A DNA stretch of 64,000 bases from CALFUK01 sp964398295 (lineage in GTDB: Bacteria > Bacteroidota > Bacteroidia > Chitinophagales > Saprospiraceae). The DNA is taken from positions 5,115 to 69,114 of the forward strand of contig CAYNMW010000003.1 of the NCBI GenBank assembly GCA_964398295.1, in the 5' to 3' direction. Of this stretch, positions 53,201 to 61,488 are shown piece after piece. The stretch's first letter is position 1. Each line of letters opens with the position of its first letter. Below the pieces are notes generated by a model, which saw nothing but the letters and a program-made list of their open reading frames with translations, was not told the DNA's origin and searched no databases. The translations under genes were made by a program, and so were the position numbers.

Positions 53201-55671
53201 TAAATGGAAATAATTTTACTGGAGCGATTCCACCTTCGTTAGGTAATCTGTCTTCACTCAGCAGACTGCATCTCGACTTTAATAACCTTTCAGGTAGTAT
53301 TCCAGCTTCTCTGGGAAATCTGAATGTTTCAAACATGACGCTACGAGATAATAACTTATCTGGCTGTGTCCCTGTAGAATTTGCAAACTTATGTGGTAGG
53401 TCTGTAAACATTGTAAACAACCCATGTTTGTCGCATGCTTCATTTTCTGAATTCTGTGCAGATACATCTTGTACACTATCAGTAGATCCGAATTGCCCAT
53501 GTAGCAACGGAATTGCTGATCCTGATGAAACAGGAATAGATTGCGGTGGTAGTTGCCCTCCTTGTGCAGAAAATTGCCCTACAACATACATTGACAATTT
53601 GCAATTGCCAACAAACCATGGACTACTTGAAATTGTGTCAAACGATTGTCCTACAAAAGGAACAGTCCGATTTATAACAGATCCGTCAGATATGTGTGAT
53701 GATGAATCGTTGCATTGGATATTGTCCGAAACTCTGACACCTGCACCTACTATGGATGATCCAAGAGCTAAACCAGTCACGCAAGACTTTACTTTTTTAC
53801 CAGCAGGCGAATACTTTTTTTATATCATACAAGATATATCATCAACTTTCTTTTTATATCCACCTCCAGTGACCATTACGATAAGTGAGCCCGAGTGTTA
53901 TCCGTGTCATGATGAAATTATGATCGATGATGAAATGACTATCCTTTTTTCTACAGATGAGGCAGTACGTTCTTCTGACTTTATAGAAGCTACAGATGTT
54001 ATTCTTACTCAATCATTACGAACATTCGCTGTGGATTTCTTTGAAATAAGATCTCCATTTGAAGTTGAACCCGGAATTGAGTTTTCAGCAACAATTGAAG
54101 ATGAATGTGAATGCACAGTTGGCAATCCATGTGATGATGAAGATCCTTGCACGCTAAATGATACCTATGATGACATGTGTGCATGCATGGGAGTGCTTGA
54201 TCCGGCTTGTCTTCCAGATTGTTCAAATGGTTTTGATATTAATGACCAATGTGATGATGGTGATTCTTGTACGGAGAATGATACAGTTGATGCAAATTGC
54301 AATTGCGCAGGTACACCTATTTCTGGATGTACTACTGATTGTTCGAGTGGGCTCAATATTGGAGATACATGTGATGATGGCAATTCTTGTACAGAAAACG
54401 ATATAGTTGACGCAAACTGCAATTGCGAAGGTACTCCCATTTCTGATTGTACACCAGATTGTTCTGGAGGGCTAAACATTGGAGATACATGCGATGATGG
54501 AGACAACTGTACGGCAAATGATGCTATTGATACTGAGTGTAATTGTGCAGGTATTCCCATTGCTGGTTGTGGTACAGATTGTTTAGATGGTTCTGACATT
54601 GGAGATACTTGCGATGATGGTAATGACTGTACGGAGAATGATGCCATCGATGCTGAGTGTAATTGTGTCGGTGTCGACATTGCTGGTTGCGGCCCAGAAT
54701 GTTCTGATGGTTCTAGCATAGGTGATATATGCGACGACGGCGATGAATGCACAGAAAATGATGCGATAAGTTTTAATTGTCAGTGTGTTGGTACCGAAAT
54801 TCCTGACTGTGTTGTGGATGAGTGTGCTGGTGGTAGTAATGCTGGTATGGCATGTGACGATACAGATGTTTGCACCGAAAATGATGTCTGGTCAGTCGAT
54901 GCGAATGGTAATTGTGAATGTATCGGATCGTTGATTGATGAGAATAATAACGGCACTTGTGATTTTGTTGAACCTTGTGAACCAGAATCTGGTGTATTGT
55001 CTCAGACCTTAAAAGCCAATTCGTGTAATTCAGCACAATCACTTTCTATCAGCATTAGCGAATTCTCGAATGGTGATACCGGCGCAGATGAGTATATAGA
55101 ATTAGTTGTCAAAGGCAAGGGCGTGTTTGATCTCAGAGGTGTAATCGTAGATGACAAAGAAGGTGGATATGAAAGAGGTAATGGATATACTGCAGGAAGA
55201 ATTCGTTTTTCTGATCACCAAAATTGGGCAGAGGTAAAAGGTGGTTCATTAATTCTATTGTACAACAGCAAAAGAAAGAACAATAAAATAAAACAAGATG
55301 ATCCTTCTGATCTCAATGGTGACAGGATTTATATCAGTTCACTATCCCAGCCCTATTTTTATGGTGAAGAATCGGATGAGGAAAATACCTATAGTCCCAT
55401 ACCTCCGGATTGGGATTTGATTTGGTTATATGACAAGAATGATGAAATAAATATACGGTCTTGTGATGGTCGTTTGCTTCATAAAGTGGCTTATGGATAT
55501 GATAAAAATCCGAGTGATAAAAATGTTGAAAATACAATCAGCGTAACCCAACCAATTAAAAATGGCTTAGCTTATAAAGCTGGTGATACGGGATTTAACT
55601 TGGACACACAAACTAGTCCAGGCGAATTTAATACTGACAATCAAAAAGATATATTCAATAACGGCAAGTGA
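50212..55671 (+). CDS. Secreted plant-type leucine-rich-repeat giant with Cys-rich repeats
   Basis: 1819 residues with signal peptide (LTSILFLFFYLGLPTIHI). There are three LRR blocks (about residues 95-440, 520-755 and 835-1080) of the plant-specific type LxxLxLxxNxLxGxIPxxLGNL, each preceded by an LRRNT_2-like cap (ALRALYLSTDGDNW, ALLAIYNATGGPNW, ALLTLYNSTDGPNW). Blocks 2 and 3 are followed by DETDIDCGGSCDPC-type Cys clusters. A coathanger-like domain follows (about 1233-1297), then seven 40-residue Cys-rich repeats (about 1303-1590) and a lamin-tail-like domain (about 1603-1783, ISEFSNGDTGADEYIELV). No T9SS CTD is seen. Its TGA overlaps the GTG start of the next gene. A role in protein or glycan recognition on the surface is inferred. 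Confidence 0.88.
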   Translation: MKKLTSILFLFFYLGLPTIHIALNMESSGEDNYISACQENDYTALRALYLSTDGDNWTNNTGWPDETFFMANPTRPADTDLNTWNGVSTNENGVRIVSFHNNNMVGFIPSEIGLFCNIEHLSLHTEEFSGGIPPEIGNLTSLTFLSLGGVWNGLTGPIPDELQNLTNLVSLSVSQNQLSGSIPEWIGNLTSLLNLHLSSNNFTGNIPVSIGSMANLQNLSLLQNQFSGPIPNELGNLVNLTSIGLRSNEFTGPIPASLSNLTLVTHLDLSGNNFTGTIPPEISTMSGLTFFSVGSNDLSGNIPAHLSNLTNLVSLNLSSNDFDGMIPDDLNALVNLRTLSLNGNELTGNLPISLTSLHSLITLDLSLNNFTGPIPPEYGGFTNLERLKLGFNGLTGTIPIEIVQLANLRELRLAFNDLKGCFDTSIQLLCTQLDANASTNNAISNGNDFLSTWEDFCANPNPVCGCSSDERDALLAIYNATGGPNWNDNSGWVDAASGDAECDYCYWDGIDCNESGEVRGISLGHNNLTGSLPSDIGSFPSLLHLELGSNNLTGVLPPEIGNLVLLEHIGLQENNFTGALPAEIGNLVNVEFLQLYDNAISGSIPTTIGNLINVLEFNLNGNDLSGPIPSEVGNMTALTALSFGENQITGQIPNSIGNLINLTALKLDGNQLTGTIPEEIGNLTNMEFLQLQNNQLTGSIPAGLASFTDPFLVNLSSNQLSGCIPSELSALCSVGGVNLIQNPCLSHNGGDFQSFCAGDPCSGPGPNCDTCNDGVLSGDETDIDCGGSCDPCPSPCTIEDDRNALLTLYNSTDGPNWNNSAGWAAAASGTTNCHCEWHGITCDASDRVIEINLHDNGLDGPLPADIGNLDKLQKIILSFNSINGSLPVELGQLNELQELDFWFNDLTGTIPPILESITTLTKISLSDNSLDGPLPEFIGNMTQLEFFAVSANNFSGSMPSSYSSLVNMEIFGFSYCQLDGEIPAFIGNFSQLDELFLNGNNFTGAIPPSLGNLSSLSRLHLDFNNLSGSIPASLGNLNVSNMTLRDNNLSGCVPVEFANLCGRSVNIVNNPCLSHASFSEFCADTSCTLSVDPNCPCSNGIADPDETGIDCGGSCPPCAENCPTTYIDNLQLPTNHGLLEIVSNDCPTKGTVRFITDPSDMCDDESLHWILSETLTPAPTMDDPRAKPVTQDFTFLPAGEYFFYIIQDISSTFFLYPPPVTITISEPECYPCHDEIMIDDEMTILFSTDEAVRSSDFIEATDVILTQSLRTFAVDFFEIRSPFEVEPGIEFSATIEDECECTVGNPCDDEDPCTLNDTYDDMCACMGVLDPACLPDCSNGFDINDQCDDGDSCTENDTVDANCNCAGTPISGCTTDCSSGLNIGDTCDDGNSCTENDIVDANCNCEGTPISDCTPDCSGGLNIGDTCDDGDNCTANDAIDTECNCAGIPIAGCGTDCLDGSDIGDTCDDGNDCTENDAIDAECNCVGVDIAGCGPECSDGSSIGDICDDGDECTENDAISFNCQCVGTEIPDCVVDECAGGSNAGMACDDTDVCTENDVWSVDANGNCECIGSLIDENNNGTCDFVEPCEPESGVLSQTLKANSCNSAQSLSISISEFSNGDTGADEYIELVVKGKGVFDLRGVIVDDKEGGYERGNGYTAGRIRFSDHQNWAEVKGGSLILLYNSKRKNNKIKQDDPSDLNGDRIYISSLSQPYFYGEESDEENTYSPIPPDWDLIWLYDKNDEINIRSCDGRLLHKVAYGYDKNPSDKNVENTISVTQPIKNGLAYKAGDTGFNLDTQTSPGEFNTDNQKDIFNNGK
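54121..54975 (+). repeat. Seven 120-bp Cys-rich (CDDGDxCTENDxxDxxCNC) repeats
   Basis: Within the LRR giant, seven units of about 40 codons each carry six Cys and an Asp-rich start (TCDDGNSCTEND, ANCNCEG, DCSGGLNIGD as separate segments). DNA similarity between units is high, for example GGAGATAC followed by TGTGATGATGG-like sequence near 54361, 54481 and 54601. They are likely disulfide-bonded and calcium-binding spacers. Confidence 0.8.
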
Positions 55672-58600
55672 AAAAAATTAAGTACATACAAAATAGTAAA
55701 AGACTAGTTAGCAAATTGTTAGCGGTCACTGGACTATGTATGCTTTTTGCTACTGTAAACCATGCTGAAAATAGTATTGAAAAGCCAACAGAGATACTGA
55801 AGAATTTACAAGAGTTTTTAGCTGCTGAATATATGGCAGATGGCTCTGTCCTTGTGTTTTTTGACTATACATCAGAGGAATTTCAAGAATATGTTCAAAT
55901 TAATAATGTCACTGATTTTTTCATTAAACTATACGGTCGCTATACCAACAATACAAACCAGGAAGAATTAAAAACTGAAAATCTTGATCTAACAGCTAAT
56001 ATTGAAAGTTGGGCAATAATTTTGACAGAAGCAGAGATGGATAATGATGGAAACCCATTCGACTTTTTATATGCAGAAATAGATATAAACAATATAGCTT
56101 GTACAGATGGAGTAGAGCTGTATCCAGACGCTTATTCTGAAATGCCAGCATTGACATGTGGTGAAAACATTTCGGGTGACATTGATGCTTCTTCGCCGAC
56201 ATCCTCAATTGTGGCAGGCCAGACTTATACCATAAAAGGATTCCCATTTGTTGCTATTGATGCAACACAAGGTAAATTGTCAATTCCATTTGGAAATAAG
56301 GTTGTACTTATTCAATTCAATAACATTCAAGTTAACGAACTAAATCAGGTTGTGTCTGGAAGTATTTCTGCTGAAGTTGATGATGGAGCTAATTATCAAA
56401 TTAATGGCTTTAAAAAGAATAACAACGAAAACTCAACAGACATTTGCATTCCGCCTCCGCCTCCTCCTGGCTATGACGAGAATGGGATGAACACCACTAC
56501 TGGTCTTGATGATTTTGACTTTAACTCTAATGGCATAAATGTGGTAACCATGACACCTTTTGACAAGAATGGGTTTGATGTGCATGGTAATCATATGAAT
56601 AATGGTACTCCATATAATCTTGATGGTTGTAACAGAGAAGGGTTGGATGAAGATGGCAATGACTGCCCACTTAGTGGTGGCGTAAACCAGGATGCAGAAT
56701 TGTATCTAACTGAAAATGGTGGCTTCATCAGTACCACTATTGGGCAGGTACTTGCTGATTGTGAGGCTGCAAATACGACACAGTTGAGTGATAAAACAGC
56801 AGCCTGTGATGTCATTAGAATGGATATGACTCAGATCGTAAATAATAACGACATGTTGTCTGCGGAGTTGATCTTTGGTGAAAACAACCAATACCTTAAT
56901 GCTGGCATGTCTGCGTTTTTCACAAGTCCACCGCAAACCATAGGTGAACCTATCGATCGATCCGATGATGTCGTCCTATTAGAACAGAAGCATGTTGACC
57001 TCTATGCTTGTGATCTTGAGTTGACTGAATTGCAAAATCAAATGACAGGCTTTGATGCTTTGCCATCAGATTATGAAGAACAAATTAATGATGCCATTTT
57101 ATTATGGACAGATTATGAGTTTGAATTGTTTACGAATGATCCTCAGAAATTTGAAAACTGGATTAAACAACAGTTTGAGGCATTAGCCGCTGGAGAAGAT
57201 ATAACCGATGATGGCAATCTTGTGCAGGGTTCTCAGGATAATGAAGTTATGAGGGAAGATGAAATAATGAGACAAAAAATATCGGACATTTTTGCATACA
57301 GAAATAATGCATTTGGTGTTGAACAGCCTGTCATCAAATTAGAAAAGAAATCGAACAGTTCTGATTTATTGGCTCAATATGCTAGTGGAAAGAAAAGCAT
57401 TAATGGCGTAGATAGAGTCTATTATACTCGGGAAATATACAATTCCAAAATAATGAGTGGCAATGAGGATATGTACAACATTCTACCTCTAAAATTGACC
57501 AATCCAATGAACGACAAACCCTATGATATATTTATTGAGAGAATTGAAATAAGTATGACTGGGGCAAACCTTGATGCTGTGATCTTAATTGAGGATACTA
57601 AGAATGGCGGGCATATTGTGTTTAGGGGTGAAAATTTGGGTTTTGGAACAGGTGGATTTTCAGATGATGAAGCTTCATATCTCAGGTTAGATTCTGAAGT
57701 AGGTATTAGGCTTAACAATGCATCTAAACTTCATTTGTTGCCTCATGACACCTATGTCTCCTGGGATTGCAATGGATTTAAAGCTATTGGTGTTGCTGCT
57801 GAAATAGAATTCTGTCCTGAATTTGTAAAACCAGTTATTAATGGTGTTGTAAGCGAAGATCAAAATTATAGACTTGCAGTTCAAGCATCAGAAGTGTCAA
57901 ACTGGAATGACTTTCATTTCCAGATTAATGCATCTCCATTTGTACTAACTAAATTTGAAACAGTCATTTGGCAAATGGATGCTCTGGTAGTCGACTTCAG
58001 TACAAGCATTACCGAACCAAATGGAACACTACCAGGTTACGAATCCAATTTTAAGGATGACGCCGGCAATCTGACAAACGAATGGGAAGGATTTTATATT
58101 CAGAATTTAAGGGCTACAATCCCTAAAGACTTTAGTGGTGATATTGCTGAAAGTGAAGGCGTATTTGAGGTAGCTGTAGATCTTGCTATTATTGATGATG
58201 GAGGCTTTACAGGACAAGGTTCTGTAACGACAGAGTTGGTTTCGATTGATGAAGGCAGTCTAGGTGGCTGGGCATTTTCAATTGAAGAGTTTCATCTCCG
58301 CGTAGTCAACAACCAGTTTGCAGGTACCGGCTTTGCAGGTGGCATACAGATTCCTATCATGGAGGATACAATGTCTTACACAGCAGAAATATTTCCTGGA
58401 GACAAGTATAAATTCTCCGTAAACCCTATACAGAATAGTGAATCGCAATTGTTTAACGCAACACTTAATATTGCAAACAGTCTGGTTGTGATTGAGAAAA
58501 ATGAACTTGGCTTTCACACTTTTGCTGATATCACGGGTTCAGTTGAATTCGATCAGACCCTAACTGGAGATGCAGATTTTAGTGGAGTTAGCTTACCGTC

Positions 58601-61487
58601 CCTAACGTTCTCCAATTTTCAAATCTCGAATCAAGCACCATATTTTTCTCCTGGTATTTGGGAGGTTGGTAATGGAGGTATTGGTGTAGGATTTGGAGGG
58701 TTTAAAATTGAACTTGATAACATTAAGCCATATCAACCTGTTGATGAAAATACTGTTGGTTTAGGATTTAATATAGCTTTAATTATAAATGACGAATTCG
58801 ACATATCTGCTAAAGGAGGTCTTGGAATTGTAGGAGAACTTCAAGATGATGGCCTTGGTAGACAGAAATGGATGTATAAAGAATTAGAATTACATTCCCT
58901 TTTTGTAGACGCACCAATTGGATCTGTAGCTCACATTAAAGGAGGTATAGCATTCGAAAAAAATGACCCTGACTGGGGCGATTATTTCCAAGGTGCCTTG
59001 GAGGTAGAATTAAAAAAAGTAGTTAAAACCAAAATTACTGGTGTAGCACAGTTTGGCAACAGAGACGATGAAAAATACTTTTATGTAGATGTACTTGTTG
59101 ATCTACCTACTCCAATGCCAGTTGGACCTGTAGATATAACTGCTCTTGGACTCGGTGTGTATAGAAATGTAACCTATGGAACAGAAGGCCTGAGTATTGC
59201 GCAAATACTAAATAATCAAAGTCAGGATATATTTGACATCCTACCAAGTGCAGGTGCCTCACTATCGAGTGGTGTATATACCTTCGATTCGGGAGTAGAT
59301 TTTGGCATTAAAGGGATAGCTCAGTTTAAGACAGCCAGTGAACAAATGCTGAATGGTACTGTAAGCATAGGTGCTGAATTTGGAGGCCAAAGCTTGCAAC
59401 GGTTATTCTTAGATGGGTCTGCACAATTCTTAGCAATAATTAATAATGATATAATCGCACAGACAGGCAATCTCGAAAACATCAACCCAGCCAATTGGGC
59501 AATGTCAGCTGGAAATCGGCCTTCTTCAATTACAGTTCCAATGTCTGCTTATGTTGCTCTTAATATGAATTTTGAGACCAATACCTTTACTGGTGATTTA
59601 GCAGCATACTTGAATACACCATTGTTAAAAGGTGCGGGTAATGATGGTGCAGTGGTGCTTGGTAAAATACATTTTAGCCCCACCGAATGGTATATAAAAA
59701 TAGGTTCGCCTACGAATCGTGCGGGCTTAGTGTTTACGATTCCGAATGTCATTGATGTCAGTGCAACAGGCTATTTTCAAGTCGGCACCAATACTGATCC
59801 AATGGCAGATATACCAGATGAAATTCTGGACATTGCGTACTCGGCCTCACGAAATGAATCCTTACTAAGTACAGGTCAAGGGCTTATTTTTGGTGCTAAA
59901 TTAGAAGTCGAAGGTGGGATAGGACTGTCTGGTGTCGCCGAAGCAGAATTGAAAGCTATAGCTGGTTTTGATTTAATGCTAAGACGATTTGATGGCTTGA
60001 CTTGTCAGGGTTCAAATGAAGAAATCGGTATTAAAGGATGGTATGCAGCTGGTCAGTTATATGCTTTATTGGAAGGCAAGATCAAAGTGTTCGGCGTCAA
60101 ATTATTTGAAGCAGGTGTGGCAGCCTTATTGCAGGCACAATTACCCAATCCATTTTTTGCAGAGGCAACTGTCGCCGTTCGAGCTAAATTGCTGTTTGTA
60201 ACAATTAACAAATCCTTATCTATCGCATTAGGTGAGCAATGTATTTTACAAGCCGAACAACCAACTGCAATATTCGGAGCAGATGTGATCGCAAGTATGA
60301 CTCCGGCAAATGGGCAACAAGAAGTTTCTGTGGCTAGTCAACCAGAAATTCATATGAACTTTCCATTAAACAGAAATTTTAGTATGCCTTCAATAAGTGG
60401 CGGAGAATCCACATTTAAGGTGCAGTTTAAAGAGGTCGCAGCTGTAGGTGTATCAAGTGGTAATTTACCAATGAGTTATGCATTGTCACCTGAAGGTACA
60501 ACCGTAATCGTCAATCCTCTGGTTACATTGCCACCAAATGAAGAAATTACATTTACAGTAACAGTAGACCTTTTTGAAAATGGATCATTATTAGGAGATC
60601 AAACAAAAAGTTTCACTATTCAAACTGGAGAAGCTTTAGAGGATATTCCAGTTTCAAATGTCAAATATGCCTATCCGTTACATGATATGGAATACTATTA
60701 CAAAGGCCAATCTTCAAATAATTTTATCGAATTAATTTCAGGTCAGCCCGATATGTTTGAAGGCAACGTCAAAATGATGTTGAAATCAACTAACGGCCTT
60801 TCTCAAGAATTAACTGTGGATTATGAAGCACCTCAGCGTCGGGTTAAATTTTCGTTACCGACAAATTTAAGCGCTACAGATTATCGGCTAGAATTAGTAC
60901 AACTTGGTGAAGGTGGTGAACCAAAAATCATTCATACCTTGAATTTTGGTGTTTCTCAGTTCGATCGTTTTACGGACAAGGTCCAGGAAATAGAAGATAG
61001 CTTCAGTTCAATGGGCAAATTTACTTCTGGCAGATTGACTACAGAAGAATTTTCACAATATGAAGTCGATAATTTCATTTCCAGTTCATTTAGTATCACC
61101 CAAACTCAAAAGAATCAGTTTTTATCTCAATTTGATCAATTTTTAGAATGTGCTGGTTGTACTCCTCCTGTTAACTTTATTTTGAATAATGCAGAGATTG
61201 ATGAAGTGAGCGTTTCAACGAAAACTGTATTCCTGCGATATGAGGTTGCAGTAGAAAGAATATTTAAGGGGCTTAAGAATGAATTGGATGATTGTATTTT
61301 GGAGCTCTGTGGTGAAGATCCAGATTGCGAGAATTTTTTATTGTTAGAAACAATAAAGAAAAGTAGTGTGACAAGGTGTACAATTTCTCCTTTTAGAGAT
61401 ATGCCATCAGGTAATTATAGTATCAATTTGACTTACAAGGTTCCTGGTGTTCCATCTTCATATGGTAAAATCGATTTTACAAAATAA
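55668..61487 (+). CDS. 1939-aa exported protein of unknown fold with C-terminal Big_5-like domain
   Basis: The start is GTG, overlapping the TGA of the LRR gene (GTGA). A signal segment is visible (LLAVTGLCMLFATVNHAEN). I do not recognise the protein as a whole. Residues about 260-340 form a PPPPPPGYDENG spacer followed by repeated xNGxDxxG phrases (DKNGFDVHGN, LDEDGNDC). Residues about 600-1500 are long beta-rich stretches with Gly-rich strands (GIGVGFGGFKIELDN, ISAKGGLGIVGELQDDG, YVDVLVDLPTPMPVGPVDI), suggestive of a very large beta-solenoid or barrel-like shell. Residues about 1544-1660 look like a bacterial Ig-like Big_5 domain (TPANGQQEVSVASQPEIHM). Residues about 1780-1939 are helical then Cys-rich. 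Function unknown; its coupling to its neighbours suggests they act together. Confidence 0.8.
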   Translation: MKKIKYIQNSKRLVSKLLAVTGLCMLFATVNHAENSIEKPTEILKNLQEFLAAEYMADGSVLVFFDYTSEEFQEYVQINNVTDFFIKLYGRYTNNTNQEELKTENLDLTANIESWAIILTEAEMDNDGNPFDFLYAEIDINNIACTDGVELYPDAYSEMPALTCGENISGDIDASSPTSSIVAGQTYTIKGFPFVAIDATQGKLSIPFGNKVVLIQFNNIQVNELNQVVSGSISAEVDDGANYQINGFKKNNNENSTDICIPPPPPPGYDENGMNTTTGLDDFDFNSNGINVVTMTPFDKNGFDVHGNHMNNGTPYNLDGCNREGLDEDGNDCPLSGGVNQDAELYLTENGGFISTTIGQVLADCEAANTTQLSDKTAACDVIRMDMTQIVNNNDMLSAELIFGENNQYLNAGMSAFFTSPPQTIGEPIDRSDDVVLLEQKHVDLYACDLELTELQNQMTGFDALPSDYEEQINDAILLWTDYEFELFTNDPQKFENWIKQQFEALAAGEDITDDGNLVQGSQDNEVMREDEIMRQKISDIFAYRNNAFGVEQPVIKLEKKSNSSDLLAQYASGKKSINGVDRVYYTREIYNSKIMSGNEDMYNILPLKLTNPMNDKPYDIFIERIEISMTGANLDAVILIEDTKNGGHIVFRGENLGFGTGGFSDDEASYLRLDSEVGIRLNNASKLHLLPHDTYVSWDCNGFKAIGVAAEIEFCPEFVKPVINGVVSEDQNYRLAVQASEVSNWNDFHFQINASPFVLTKFETVIWQMDALVVDFSTSITEPNGTLPGYESNFKDDAGNLTNEWEGFYIQNLRATIPKDFSGDIAESEGVFEVAVDLAIIDDGGFTGQGSVTTELVSIDEGSLGGWAFSIEEFHLRVVNNQFAGTGFAGGIQIPIMEDTMSYTAEIFPGDKYKFSVNPIQNSESQLFNATLNIANSLVVIEKNELGFHTFADITGSVEFDQTLTGDADFSGVSLPSLTFSNFQISNQAPYFSPGIWEVGNGGIGVGFGGFKIELDNIKPYQPVDENTVGLGFNIALIINDEFDISAKGGLGIVGELQDDGLGRQKWMYKELELHSLFVDAPIGSVAHIKGGIAFEKNDPDWGDYFQGALEVELKKVVKTKITGVAQFGNRDDEKYFYVDVLVDLPTPMPVGPVDITALGLGVYRNVTYGTEGLSIAQILNNQSQDIFDILPSAGASLSSGVYTFDSGVDFGIKGIAQFKTASEQMLNGTVSIGAEFGGQSLQRLFLDGSAQFLAIINNDIIAQTGNLENINPANWAMSAGNRPSSITVPMSAYVALNMNFETNTFTGDLAAYLNTPLLKGAGNDGAVVLGKIHFSPTEWYIKIGSPTNRAGLVFTIPNVIDVSATGYFQVGTNTDPMADIPDEILDIAYSASRNESLLSTGQGLIFGAKLEVEGGIGLSGVAEAELKAIAGFDLMLRRFDGLTCQGSNEEIGIKGWYAAGQLYALLEGKIKVFGVKLFEAGVAALLQAQLPNPFFAEATVAVRAKLLFVTINKSLSIALGEQCILQAEQPTAIFGADVIASMTPANGQQEVSVASQPEIHMNFPLNRNFSMPSISGGESTFKVQFKEVAAVGVSSGNLPMSYALSPEGTTVIVNPLVTLPPNEEITFTVTVDLFENGSLLGDQTKSFTIQTGEALEDIPVSNVKYAYPLHDMEYYYKGQSSNNFIELISGQPDMFEGNVKMMLKSTNGLSQELTVDYEAPQRRVKFSLPTNLSATDYRLELVQLGEGGEPKIIHTLNFGVSQFDRFTDKVQEIEDSFSSMGKFTSGRLTTEEFSQYEVDNFISSSFSITQTQKNQFLSQFDQFLECAGCTPPVNFILNNAEIDEVSVSTKTVFLRYEVAVERIFKGLKNELDDCILELCGEDPDCENFLLLETIKKSSVTRCTISPFRDMPSGNYSINLTYKVPGVPSSYGKIDFTK

Positions 61488-61488
61488 T

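Noticed and set aside
54121..54975. 120-bp tandem repeats as a CRISPR or satellite
   Set aside because: They code in frame for Cys-rich 40-residue units and vary by codon, as expected for protein repeats.
61447..61488. GTG start for the FN3 gene inside the previous gene
   Set aside because: It would place 14 polar residues before the signal peptide; the ATG at 61489 directly after the stop fits better.
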